Below are positions 18,136 to 26,558 of a DNA stretch of 64,000 nucleotides, one piece after another. The stretch covers positions 5,209,798-5,273,797 of the forward strand of contig NZ_AP018248.1 in the NCBI RefSeq assembly GCF_002368295.1, in the 5' to 3' direction. This DNA comes from Tolypothrix tenuis PCC 7101 (GTDB lineage Bacteria > Cyanobacteriota > Cyanobacteriia > Cyanobacteriales > Nostocaceae). The translations under genes and the position numbers were made by a program. Every line of letters begins with the position of its first letter. The first letter of the stretch is position 1. The notes under the pieces were generated by a model. That model searched no databases and was not told the origin of the DNA. It saw nothing but the letters and a program-made list of their open reading frames with translations.

Positions 18136-20079
18136 TCACCTAGCTAGGCGGCTATGGTAGGTAGAAAGTGCTAATTCTTTTGCTTTATCCTGGGGACTAC
18201 CGCGAATAGGTTGTTTTCCCTCTTCAACCATGATTCCTACCTGAGCAGCTTTACTTTGAATGCTTTGAATTAATCTGCCATAGCTCCACTGATGGACATT
18301 AACTCGATACTGTTTAGCATATTTTTGCTGGATTTCTACATAGCCAGGACATTTTGCTTCGGCTATAGCTTGAATTTCGCTTTGAACAATTTCCCGCATA
18401 TCTCCTAGCTTCGGCAAGACTATACTACCTGCTTTGTAGGTTTGTGCGATCGCTACAATTTCTTTAGCTAATAATCTGTCTATATGCTGCCCTAACTCAG
18501 ATGTACCAAACTGATTGGAAGAGAAACTTTTTTGAGCTTTGTGGCGTTCGTGAGATAGCGATCGCTGTTGTCGTCTTTGGCGATTGAGGAGTTCGTAATT
18601 ATCGCCAAGTAACTGGCGGATACTCCGATAAGTTAAAACTTTACCTGCGTTAGCGTCAGCTTTGCCGTCAGGCATCGCATCCACTACAGCGATAGTTGCA
18701 GGTTTTTCTAGCCCCAAGCTGACTCCAACCAAAATATGTGATTGACCTTGGTACAGGGGTTTACTAGGACGATCAAATGAATTATTGATGCGGGTCAGTG
18801 TTGATTCTTTACGTTTAATAAAAGCAAGCTGTGTGTCACTTAGGTCACTTTTCTCGTTCATCTTGGTGATAAATTTGGTAATCTCCTCTGCCTTCTCCTG
18901 GCGAACTTGTTCTGTTCCATCCTCTGTCCAAAGGCGATTGTCAACACAGCAATAGAGAGTTAAGTGGTGAATATTCCAAGGTTCTTCTTTACCTTTACCT
19001 TCTTGCCAAGCTAAACGACCATTTCTCAGAGTAAATAAGCCACTTGAATGCTGATTTTTGCTTTTGCGTTTAGTTTGTTGATCCTCTAAGAAGCGTTTAA
19101 ACCAATGCAGTTGGCGACTATCACAATACACTTCAAAAGTTAAATCGCTTAAGCCATTAAAGTGAACGCACAACCTACCTTTTTCGTTTTTTGACCAAAC
19201 TAAATCTTCATTAGTTTCAAAAATTACAGGAAAAGGGACAGAACTAGATCGGGTTAAGAGAACATCCTGCCAGCGTTTGGCTTCAGTATTATCTTCTGGA
19301 ACGGTGGTTGTAGCGGTGAAGAGTGTTTCCAACCATTTAGAGTTTGTTAAATCCCGACCCTTCGGAATTCGGCTTATTAGCTTGTCTGTTAGCCTTTGAA
19401 TTTGAATTTCAACCTTACGACGGCGTTGAGAAAACTTTTCGGGGTCTTCTTCTTTATTATTGAGTTTGCAGGCATTTTTTAGCAGATAGCTAATGGCACT
19501 ACGACTGAGTATGTCATCAGTTTCTTGGTAAGCGTCAAATAGTTTATGAGATAAACTCCTGTCACTATTGGAAGCGGACGAATTTGAATTTTTTGATTTC
19601 TTTGTCTTTCTTGTTTTAGTTACAGAAATATTAGAGCCAGATTCTGGTGTAGTCATTGCCAAAATCTCAGCAGCTTTAGTACGAATAGCCTCTAAACTAC
19701 AACCACTAATTTCTACTAATTCAGCATCGCTGTTGAGCATTTCTATCCAGCGTAATTTGCCATCTAGCTGCTGCTGTAGCCGTTTCTGTATAGCCAGCCA
19801 AGATTTGTAGATGTAATCAACAACATGAATTGCTGATAGATAAAAACGGCTGGGTTGACCTGTAAAACTAGGGTGAGTTTTCAGGGGTTGGCAAAGTTGG
19901 TAAACAACTGTGGACGGTAGTTTGCCATTTTTTCGCCATTTCTCAAAATCTGGATGTTTACTAAGCTGCTGAAGCAGTTGGTTAATTAGAGGTGTATTTG
20001 ATTCTGCCATCAACTTCCAGAGTTGCTGGCGGGTAGATTCACTGGCAATTAGGCGACATTGAATAGTGATTTGGCTCAT
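18136..20079 (-). CDS. cas12k: Cas12k RNA-guided, nuclease-dead CRISPR effector
   Basis: Cas12k binds target DNA with crRNA:tracrRNA and recruits TniQ, TnsC and TnsB for insertion instead of cutting. The 647-residue protein begins MSQITIQCRLIASESTRQQL and strongly resembles Scytonema Cas12k (639 residues, from memory). In RuvC-I the catalytic Asp position reads GVSLG (452-456) rather than GxDxG, and the RuvC-II region reads SIVLPKLGDMRE, so both catalytic acids are missing, as is normal for this family. It lies on the same strand as the tracrRNA and array, and divergent from the MerR-type repressor. A lysine/serine-rich linker sits near residues 155-175. The ORF is uninterrupted, so targeting function is probably preserved although tnsB and tnsC are lost. 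Confidence 0.96.
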   Translation of the reverse strand: MSQITIQCRLIASESTRQQLWKLMAESNTPLINQLLQQLSKHPDFEKWRKNGKLPSTVVYQLCQPLKTHPSFTGQPSRFYLSAIHVVDYIYKSWLAIQKRLQQQLDGKLRWIEMLNSDAELVEISGCSLEAIRTKAAEILAMTTPESGSNISVTKTRKTKKSKNSNSSASNSDRSLSHKLFDAYQETDDILSRSAISYLLKNACKLNNKEEDPEKFSQRRRKVEIQIQRLTDKLISRIPKGRDLTNSKWLETLFTATTTVPEDNTEAKRWQDVLLTRSSSVPFPVIFETNEDLVWSKNEKGRLCVHFNGLSDLTFEVYCDSRQLHWFKRFLEDQQTKRKSKNQHSSGLFTLRNGRLAWQEGKGKEEPWNIHHLTLYCCVDNRLWTEDGTEQVRQEKAEEITKFITKMNEKSDLSDTQLAFIKRKESTLTRINNSFDRPSKPLYQGQSHILVGVSLGLEKPATIAVVDAMPDGKADANAGKVLTYRSIRQLLGDNYELLNRQRRQQRSLSHERHKAQKSFSSNQFGTSELGQHIDRLLAKEIVAIAQTYKAGSIVLPKLGDMREIVQSEIQAIAEAKCPGYVEIQQKYAKQYRVNVHQWSYGRLIQSIQSKAAQVGIMVEEGKQPIRGSPQDKAKELALSTYHSRLAR

Positions 20080-20096
20080 AAAAATAAAATATCATA

Positions 20097-20133
20097 AAAA
20101 CACATAATGTTATACAAAATACTAATGTGTTTT
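20097..20133. promoter_or_regulatory. Inverted repeat in the cas12k/cvkR divergent promoter
   Basis: Arms AAAACACAT (20097-20105) and ATGTGTTTT (20125-20133) flank a 19-bp AT-rich centre, a spacing typical of MerR-type operators. It sits between the divergent starts at 20079 and 20161 and is the natural binding site for the regulator controlling cas12k. The 12-mer CATAAAAACACA here (20093-20104) recurs at 34210-34221. Confidence 0.65.
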
Positions 20134-20160
20134 AGAAGATGCTTCTATAGGATGTTTCTT

Positions 20161-20613
20161 ATGGAAGGAAAGTTCTACACCAGCACAGAAGCATCAGAAA
20201 TTACTCATTGCTCTCGCCGTCAGTTGCAGTATTGGCGAGAGAAAGGAGTTATAGTACCTACGGTTAACAGTAGTGGTAAAGGTCGTAATGTTTACTACTC
20301 TAAAGCTGACTTACTGGCATTAACAGTAATGGAGCAGTTGTTGTCCATTGGTTTAAATTTTGAGGTTTGCCATGCAGCATTGGTAACACTGCGCGAACAG
20401 GAACCTTGGCTATTTGATGAGTCTGTTCCCGAAGAAAAGATGAAGCGGCTCATGTTATTACCCACGCGATCGCCTGAACAACCTTTGCAATTAGCAGAGT
20501 TTGACAAGCAAGTGGCGCTAGAAGCACTTTGTCACGGACAAACTGTGATTCCTTTTTGGAGCGATCGCATTCATCAACTATTAAGGGACAATCTTAAAAG
20601 CTTTAGTAGCTAG
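20161..20613 (+). CDS. cvkR: MerR-type CAST repressor (CvkR-like)
   Basis: This 150-residue protein starts at the ATG of MEGKFYTSTEASEITHC; an upstream in-frame ATG at 20107 lies inside the operator and is unlikely. Residues 6-70 form a MerR winged helix (SRRQLQYWREKGVIVP and RNVYYSKADLLAL). The C-terminal half is a dimerisation/effector region with no cysteine sensor motif. MerR-type regulators at this divergent position repress cas12k in V-K CASTs (CvkR, described in Anabaena). Part of its 3' end and downstream sequence is duplicated at 23599-23650. Confidence 0.85.
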   Translation: MEGKFYTSTEASEITHCSRRQLQYWREKGVIVPTVNSSGKGRNVYYSKADLLALTVMEQLLSIGLNFEVCHAALVTLREQEPWLFDESVPEEKMKRLMLLPTRSPEQPLQLAEFDKQVALEALCHGQTVIPFWSDRIHQLLRDNLKSFSS

Positions 20614-20724
20614 TTTGGCTTTAGATACTAAGTTATGTGTTTGCCACATAGCATAATGCTAGAGTTATGTTTGCTGCCACACACTTCTCTATTGAGTAAA
20701 GTCGGCGATTCTGATGCTGATGGG

Positions 20725-22602
20725 TTAATAGTTCGTGAGAATTTCGGGATGAAGCTTATACTCTTTGCTATTCCCGTTATGCTGCTCTCCAGCAAAATCC
20801 TGAAACGATTCAAAACTTAAAGTTTTACCCATCGCCTTTCCAATTAGCGTTAGCAAATTATGTGCCCGTGTCTGGAAAAATGCTTCAAAGTCATCTCGCC
20901 GCAAAGTTGTTGGAGAGATACCGTGAGAGCGCAACATTTCGTCCAATCTTCTTGGTGCTGTCCCAGAAAGTTCAAACTCTTGTAAATAACTGGAAGGAGC
21001 CTTACTACCAATTTTTTTGTTCGTTTTGGCACTTAGAGGTGTGCGATTAATCAAGCAGTTATACTTTTTGGAGTCTATTTTTTGCTTGCGACACCATGCC
21101 ATTGGGAAGATATGATGCGAATCTATCTGTTCTTCAAAATAAATTACATCATTGATTTCCTCACCAGTACTCCAATCAATTGCACCTTCACGTCTTAATA
21201 AAGCCGCCAAACCCTGATACACTGCACCGTAACGCTTCCTAATGCTCAGTAATCTGTCAAAAGAAAAATTAGCTTGCATGATAGTAAAAGGAAGCGCACC
21301 ACCAGCTAACCAGTCTGGGACTTCTACGATGTCTCTCCCTACCCGTGTCTCGTGCCAGCGCGTATAAACTTCACCAAAAATTCCGCACCATAACCACCGT
21401 TCGAGCATAGAACGTATATGGGAAGAACGGGAACGCTCTCCAAGAACCGTAAAAATTGCGCTGAGGACAACTAATTGAATGGGGTAAGCCAAATCATCTG
21501 CATCAAAGATTTTTTGACTGTAAAGAAAGCGAGCAGACTCTTCAAAACCTCTGGTAATTGGGTCAGCCCACTTTTGATATTCTTCCTTAGTCAGCTTTAA
21601 TACTTCAGTGCGATCGCAAGCAACACCTGGTAATTTATCGGTATTCCCACCTTTTTTAATAGCTTCCATCCTTTTGGCGTAACCAGCCATCAACGTCACG
21701 GCTTGGACAAAATCGGTGCTTCGGAGCTTACGCAATACTTTTAAGGATTGAAAGCGATTTTCGCGCTGCTTCCAGTCATCTCTCAAACTGAAGTCAGCAG
21801 TACAATAGCTAGAACTCATCAAGTCAAAGTAGTTGAGGTCACAGCCAGAAGTGTTTGTATCTTCAAAGACTTGGCAAACTGCTTCTTTTGGTAAGGAGTC
21901 ACGCAGTTGGATTACAGGAATTTGATAATGCTCAAATTTCTTGAGAACTTCTACTTCTAAGTTGTCAATCAGTTCGAGTTTTTGAGGATCGTACTGCCAA
22001 TACTTAGAAAACTTACTCCGCCATTCAGAAAAAAAGAAAACTTTGGATAGCGGAAACAATAGTGCCTGATATTCCTTTTCAGGAGTAGAGCAGTCAATCA
22101 ATGCACCAGTATAGGTGCGCGCAATTTTTGATTCAGGTAAGGCAATAATTGCACTATAGCGATCTCCTGAGGGATCGAGACATTTTTGGATATCCAGGTA
22201 GTACAACTTTTTGACGGTTTTCTGGCTTTTTTGGTCTTTGATGATGACTGGTTGTTGAGACAGTAGCACCATAAATGCAGTTGTCAAGCGTTGCTGTCCA
22301 TCGAGAATCAATAAGTTTGGCGGCTGATTTTCTGGTGTTAATACCCCATCAACGAGCCGAGGTTTAAATTGTCGCTGTTGGTTGCCTTGCTGAAGCATCA
22401 TGACTGCGCCAATTGGGTAAGCCAAAGATATGCTGGCAATCAGACGACGCACATGAGTATCATCCCAAACCCAATCTCGCTGAAAATCTGGCAGTTGGAT
22501 ACGTCCAGTTTTAATGTCTTTCATGACATCAAGGAGAAAATACTTGGTGATGTCAAAGGTAGAGATGGAGTTCATTTGATGTTCTGTCATTTTTGCCATC
22601 AA
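20725..22602 (-). CDS. DUF262-HNH restriction protein (GmrSD-like)
   Basis: This 625-residue protein has an N-terminal DUF262 domain: LPDFQRDWVWDDTHVRRLIASI (about 38-59) and DGQQRLTT (101-108), the ParB-like DGQQR motif. A C-terminal HNH nuclease region has IDSHHIFP (from residue 493) and NCLINRTPLSAKTNKKIG (about 515-532). This is the architecture of single-chain GmrSD-type modification-dependent restriction enzymes. Known members degrade glucosylated or otherwise modified phage DNA with NTP. It is a cargo gene next to the CAST core on the opposite strand to cvkR. The DUF262 and HNH calls are strong, the substrate is unknown. Confidence 0.85.
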   Translation of the reverse strand: MMAKMTEHQMNSISTFDITKYFLLDVMKDIKTGRIQLPDFQRDWVWDDTHVRRLIASISLAYPIGAVMMLQQGNQQRQFKPRLVDGVLTPENQPPNLLILDGQQRLTTAFMVLLSQQPVIIKDQKSQKTVKKLYYLDIQKCLDPSGDRYSAIIALPESKIARTYTGALIDCSTPEKEYQALLFPLSKVFFFSEWRSKFSKYWQYDPQKLELIDNLEVEVLKKFEHYQIPVIQLRDSLPKEAVCQVFEDTNTSGCDLNYFDLMSSSYCTADFSLRDDWKQRENRFQSLKVLRKLRSTDFVQAVTLMAGYAKRMEAIKKGGNTDKLPGVACDRTEVLKLTKEEYQKWADPITRGFEESARFLYSQKIFDADDLAYPIQLVVLSAIFTVLGERSRSSHIRSMLERWLWCGIFGEVYTRWHETRVGRDIVEVPDWLAGGALPFTIMQANFSFDRLLSIRKRYGAVYQGLAALLRREGAIDWSTGEEINDVIYFEEQIDSHHIFPMAWCRKQKIDSKKYNCLINRTPLSAKTNKKIGSKAPSSYLQEFELSGTAPRRLDEMLRSHGISPTTLRRDDFEAFFQTRAHNLLTLIGKAMGKTLSFESFQDFAGEQHNGNSKEYKLHPEILTNY

Positions 22603-22717
22603 GAAAGATGCGGGTGTTCATAACAGTGGGTACGCTTTCCTGTCAGCCTAAGATTACCCTTAAAGTCAAAACAAGGGGTTTTTAGGGCAATTGATCGTGA
22701 GTCGCGATCGCTTTTGT

Positions 22718-23032
22718 TTATTCTTGAGGAAAGTTTGGAGGTAAAGTCACAATACCTTTTGCCACAAGTTGTCTAAATTGGTTGATTAGATCTGCTTGCC
22801 GTAATATGCGGGTAACGTATTTAGGTCTTCGGCGAAAGTCTGTCCCCCAGTCTTTAACAGTTTTTGGGCTAGTACCTGTAACTTGGGCGATCGCATTAAT
22901 GCAGGCTTTGCGATAATTGCGGCCTGGTTCCTGACTTACCCAACGGTGACAATAATCCGTCGGTTCCAGGGGCAACTGACGGAGTATATCAATTCGATGG
23001 TTATTCTGATGGGAGGTTCTCCCAGTCTGCAT
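22718..23032 (-). CDS. Small HTH-like protein, copy 1 of a paralogous pair
   Basis: This 104-residue protein is clearly related to its neighbour at 23192-23515. The shared patterns are PLEP-x-YC-x-RWV, YRKACI-x-A-A-x-TG-(10)-W-G-x-F-RRP-Y-V, then IL-R-AD-(x)-NQ-R. The TGTSPKTVKDW stretch looks like the recognition part of a helix-turn-helix. The specific family is not recognised. Both are on the same strand and near repeats of TCACGA, which may be their binding site. They probably regulate themselves or the adjoining DUF262 gene. Confidence 0.6.
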   Translation of the reverse strand: MQTGRTSHQNNHRIDILRQLPLEPTDYCHRWVSQEPGRNYRKACINAIAQVTGTSPKTVKDWGTDFRRRPKYVTRILRQADLINQFRQLVAKGIVTLPPNFPQE

Positions 23033-23191
23033 CTTTGGTCTTGGTGAGTCTGATTAAGCCAGCAGAGGTTGGGAGTAGTAGGAAATGCTAGTGAGCTAAC
23101 CTGTTACTCTCATCAAGCCTGTGCTTGCTGAACTCAAGTTAGAAAATATCTGCTCATAGTACAAGTATTTTACTCACGAATCACGACTAAA

Positions 23192-23515
23192 TTATTTTTG
23201 TGGATAATCAGGAGGTAAGACTATTTTTCTAATTTGGTTAAGCATATCTGCCATGCGTAGTATATGGACTACATAGTTAGGTCGCCTCTCAAAGTTTTGT
23301 CCCCAATTCCCTATAGTCCTTTCACTTAGCCCAGTTGCTTCAGCTAGGGCAGCAATACAAGCTTTTCTATATCCCCGCTCATCCGAGGACATTTCAACCC
23401 ATCGTTGGCAGTATTCCAAAGGCTCCAAAGGCTTCTCACTGAGCGCATCGATTCTATATTGAGTTGTCTGGGGATTGCTGTCTATTGCCCGGTTTATTCT
23501 TAACTGCACAATCAC
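23192..23515 (-). CDS. Small HTH-like protein, copy 2 of a paralogous pair
   Basis: This 107-residue paralogue of the preceding gene (22718-23032) shares the YRKACIAALAEATGLSERTIGNW core and FERRPNYVVHILRMADMLNQIR. The start is GTG at 23515. A 13-bp perfect palindrome TCACGA-T-TCGTGA (23516-23528) lies immediately upstream of the start codon, so bound protein could block initiation. The tandem arrangement points to local duplication. The function is inferred as DNA binding only. Confidence 0.6.
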   Translation of the reverse strand: MIVQLRINRAIDSNPQTTQYRIDALSEKPLEPLEYCQRWVEMSSDERGYRKACIAALAEATGLSERTIGNWGQNFERRPNYVVHILRMADMLNQIRKIVLPPDYPQK

Positions 23516-23556
23516 TCACGATTCGTGACTATCTTATAGATATTATGAGTCACGAT
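23516..23556. promoter_or_regulatory. TCACGA operator cluster
   Basis: The palindrome TCACGATTCGTGA (23516-23528) is followed by a further TCACGAT half-site at 23550-23556. Related half-sites recur at 23173-23186 (two direct copies) and 22695-22700. All fall around the two small HTH-like genes. Confidence 0.5.
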
Positions 23557-23598
23557 GTGTGTAGAAAGCAGTGTAATGCCTGCGGCGGGCTACGCCAA

Positions 23599-23650
23599 CG
23601 CATTCATCAACTATTAAGGGACAATCTCAAAAGCTTTAGTAGCTAGTTTG
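23599..23650 (+). repeat. Duplicated 3' end of cvkR
   Basis: These 52 bp repeat 20566-20617, the last codons and stop of cvkR plus a few downstream bases, with one T/C difference. The copy is preceded by a common cyanobacterial palindromic repeat (GCGGCGGGCTACGCC). It marks the far border of the 3-kb DUF262 / small-HTH block, suggesting that block was inserted, or duplicated, at the end of cvkR. Confidence 0.8.
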
Positions 23651-23772
23651 ATTTTTAATAATAGGTTTTCTAGTTCCTAGATAGCAAAATACTAGACTCA
23701 TACTTAACAGCAAACAGGAATTAAGTCTAGAATTATACTACGCATCCTCTAAACCGAAAGCCGAACTTCTTT

Positions 23773-26106
23773 ATGTCAGAAGCAATTGACAAGAAATCTT
23801 TGAGTGAACGTGATATTTGTACGAAGTACATTACACCTGCTTTGACTAGTCGGGGATGGGATATCAACACTCAGATTCGAGAGGAAGTGACGCTGACAAA
23901 GGGTAGGGTGATTGTGAGGGGTAAGCTGGCTAGTCGAGGTGAGCAGAAACGCGCTGATTATGTCCTTTATCACAAGCCAGGTGTACCACTGGCGGTAATT
24001 GAGGCTAAAGATAATAATCACGGCGTTAGCGCGGGAATGCAACAGGCGATCGCCACTGGTGAATTAATTGATGTACCATTCATCTTTAGCTCGAATGGCG
24101 ACGCTTTTATGATGTGCGATCGCACGATTAGCGAAGGACAGCGAGAACGGGAAATTCCCCTTCATCAGTTTCCGACACCGCAGGAACTTTGGCAAAAATA
24201 CTGTGATTGGAAGGGGATTGACTCGGACATTCAGCCGATTGTGGCTCAAGATTATTACCCCAGTCCTGATAAAAAACAGCCACGCTATTATCAACAGATT
24301 GCCATTAACCGAACAATTGAAGCGATCGCTAAAGGACAAAACCGCATTTTGTTAGTGATGGCGACGGGTACAGGTAAGACTTTTACAGCTTTTCAAATTA
24401 TTTGGCGGTTGTGGAAGTCGGGGGCGAAAAAGCGTATCCTGTTTTTGGCAGATCGGAATATTTTGGTTGATCAAACTAGAGTCAATGACTTTAAACCCTT
24501 TGGCGCAAGAATGACCAAAATTCAGAAGCGACAGATAGATACATCTTACGAAATTTATCTATGTTTGTATCAGGCAGTAACGGGAAATGAAGAAGCGAAA
24601 AATATTTATCGGCAGTTTTCGCCAGGTTTTTTTGACTTAATTATTATAGATGAATGCCATAGAGGAAGCGCGGCTGAGGATTCGGCATGGCGAGAGATTT
24701 TGGAATATTTTAGAAATGCTACACAGATTGGCTTGACAGCTACTCCCAGGGAAACCGAAGAAGTTTCTAACAGCTTTTATTTTGGTGAGTCACTTTTTAC
24801 CTATTCGCTCAAACAAGGGATTGAAGATGGCTTTTTAGCTCCCTATAAAGTGATTCGCATTGATTTTGATACAGATTTGAGTGGATGGAAACCGAAGCCA
24901 GGACAAAGAGATAAATATGGTAAGGAAATTCCCGACCAAGTATTTAATCAGCGAGATTTTGATAGAACTTTGGTTTTAGAGAAGCGTACTGAATTAGTGG
25001 CGCGGATTATTTCTGATTATCTTAAATCAAGCGATCGCTTTGCTAAAACTATCGTTTTTTGTGAGACGACTGACCACGCAGAACGGATGCGGGTAGCATT
25101 GGTGAATGAAAATACTGATTTGGTGGCGGAGAATAACCGCTACGTTATGCGAATTACTGGGGATGATGCTCAAGGTAAGGCAGAATTAGATAATTTCATC
25201 GACCCGGAAAGTAAATATCCCACAATTGTTACTACTTCTGAGTTACTGACGACTGGCGTTGATGCTAAAACTTGCAAGTTGATTGTTTTAGATCAGCGCA
25301 TTCTGTCCATGACTAAATTTAAGCAAATTGTTGGTCGTGGAACTCGCATTGATGAAGACTACGGCAAAATGTTCTTCACTATTATCGATTTTAAGAAAGC
25401 GACTCAGTTATTTGCCGATCCTGATTTTGATGGTGAACCTGTACAAATTTACAAGCCTAAACCCAACGATCCAATTAATCCGCCTGATCATGGGGATGAT
25501 GGGCAAATCATAGATGATGGTGAACTTAGCCGCAAGCAGAAGCGAGAAAAGTATGTAATTGCAGATGAAGAGGTGGCGGTTGCTTTTATTCGGGAGCAAT
25601 ACCACGGCAAGGACGGTAAGCTGATTACAGAATCGATTAAGGACTATACTCGCAAAACAGTTAGTCAGGAGTACGCCTCATTAGATGCGTTCTTGAAGAA
25701 ATGGCACTCTAGCGAGCAGAAGCAGGCTATTATCCAAGAGTTACAAGAACTGGGTGTGCCTTTGGAAGGGTTAGAAAAAGAGATTGGTAAGGATTTTGAC
25801 CCTTTAGATTTGATTTGTCATGTTGTCTTTGATCAACCGCCACTAACTCGCAAAGAAAGGGCGAACAATGTCCGCAAGCGTAATTACTTTAGCAAGTATG
25901 GCGAACAAACCAGAACGGTTCTCAATGCTTTGTTGGATAAGTATGCTGATGAGGGGATTGAAGATATTGAAAGTTTAGATGTTTTGAAAGTTAAACCTAT
26001 CAGCGATTTAGGGACTCCGTTAGAGATAATTAAAATTTTTGGTGGTAAGCAAGCTTATTTACAAGCTTTGTCGGTTCTGAAGTCAGAACTATATCGAGTA
26101 TCTTGA
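23773..26106 (+). CDS. hsdR: Type I restriction endonuclease subunit R
   Basis: HsdR is the ATP-dependent translocase and nuclease of a type I system. The 777-residue protein has the PD-(D/E)XK nuclease (D62 in RADYVLY, E77-A-K79 in IEAKD) and Walker A MATGTGKTF (about 196-204). DECH motif II follows (about 293-296), then GLTATPRE (motif III), a motif VI in VGRGTRIDEDYGK, and an EcoEI-type C-terminal domain. It appears intact. It is followed on the same strand by a truncated hsdM and an hsdS, but separated from them by repeats and a RAYT gene. With hsdM broken, cleavage without protective methylation would be dangerous unless the complex no longer assembles. Confidence 0.93.
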   Translation: MSEAIDKKSLSERDICTKYITPALTSRGWDINTQIREEVTLTKGRVIVRGKLASRGEQKRADYVLYHKPGVPLAVIEAKDNNHGVSAGMQQAIATGELIDVPFIFSSNGDAFMMCDRTISEGQREREIPLHQFPTPQELWQKYCDWKGIDSDIQPIVAQDYYPSPDKKQPRYYQQIAINRTIEAIAKGQNRILLVMATGTGKTFTAFQIIWRLWKSGAKKRILFLADRNILVDQTRVNDFKPFGARMTKIQKRQIDTSYEIYLCLYQAVTGNEEAKNIYRQFSPGFFDLIIIDECHRGSAAEDSAWREILEYFRNATQIGLTATPRETEEVSNSFYFGESLFTYSLKQGIEDGFLAPYKVIRIDFDTDLSGWKPKPGQRDKYGKEIPDQVFNQRDFDRTLVLEKRTELVARIISDYLKSSDRFAKTIVFCETTDHAERMRVALVNENTDLVAENNRYVMRITGDDAQGKAELDNFIDPESKYPTIVTTSELLTTGVDAKTCKLIVLDQRILSMTKFKQIVGRGTRIDEDYGKMFFTIIDFKKATQLFADPDFDGEPVQIYKPKPNDPINPPDHGDDGQIIDDGELSRKQKREKYVIADEEVAVAFIREQYHGKDGKLITESIKDYTRKTVSQEYASLDAFLKKWHSSEQKQAIIQELQELGVPLEGLEKEIGKDFDPLDLICHVVFDQPPLTRKERANNVRKRNYFSKYGEQTRTVLNALLDKYADEGIEDIESLDVLKVKPISDLGTPLEIIKIFGGKQAYLQALSVLKSELYRVS

Positions 26107-26170
26107 CTTGTGGGAATAAGATATGATGTCTCTTCTAGTAGTCTATCGCATTCATTTTGTTCTTTTGCTA

Positions 26171-26203
26171 GATCCCCGACTTCTTAAAGAAGTCGGGGAT
26201 CTG
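26171..26203. repeat. Perfect 16-bp-arm hairpin
   Basis: AGATCCCCGACTTCTT is followed by its complement, giving a strong hairpin 65 bp after hsdR. There is no T-tract, so it is more likely a dispersed palindromic repeat than an intrinsic terminator. Confidence 0.75.
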
Positions 26204-26210
26204 ATCACCA

Positions 26211-26337
26211 CGAAAAAACGAACCGCGTTCGCGTTGGCGTTCGCGTAGCGTCTCCGTTAGGAGAAGCGTCTCGCAGAAAAGACACGAAGTACACAAAGGA
26301 AGAGAAAAGAAGAAGAAACTTACCCCACATAATTAAT
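26211..26337. repeat. MITE-family copy with a nested palindromic repeat
   Basis: The ends of this stretch (AAAAAACGAACCGCG and AGAAGAAACTTACCCCACAT) repeat the interior of the element at 4367-4477. About 50 bp of a second repeat (GTTCGCGTAGCGTCTCCG with a GGAGAAGC return arm) is inserted inside it. The terminal inverted repeats are lost, and the tandem 21-mers start right at its right edge. Confidence 0.65.
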
Positions 26338-26490
26338 GAATAGTGGCTATTGACTTGAGAATAGTGGCTATTGGCTAGAGAATAGTGGCTATTGGCTAGA
26401 GAATAGTGGCTATTGGCTAGAGAATAGTGGCTATTGACTTGAGAATAGTGGCTATTGACTTGAGAATAGTGGCTATTGGCTAGAGAATAG
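26338..26490. repeat. 21-bp tandem repeat array, seven copies
   Basis: The unit GAATAGTGGCTATTGGCTAGA (or ...GACTTGA) starts at 26338 and recurs every 21 bp to about 26,484, with a partial eighth copy. Each unit contains the small palindrome AATAG-TGG-CTATT. It is non-coding and precedes the broken hsdM. Confidence 0.9.
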
Positions 26491-26553
26491 TACGGGCGGG
26501 TTTACAAATATCTTCGCTTTTATAACCCGAATCTCGGTGAACCCGCCCCTACA
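26491..26553. repeat. REP palindrome A
   Basis: Arms GGGCGGGTTTAC and GTGAACCCGCCC flank an AT-rich centre. It ends immediately before the surviving hsdM sequence, so it lies at the break. It belongs to the GTAGGGGCGGGTT family associated with the RAYT gene at 27650-28201. Confidence 0.8.
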
Positions 26554-26558
26554 GACTT

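Noticed and set aside
20628..20820. Short ORFs after cvkR on both strands
   Set aside because: One overlaps the end of the DUF262 gene in antisense and neither has a recognisable pattern or ribosome site.
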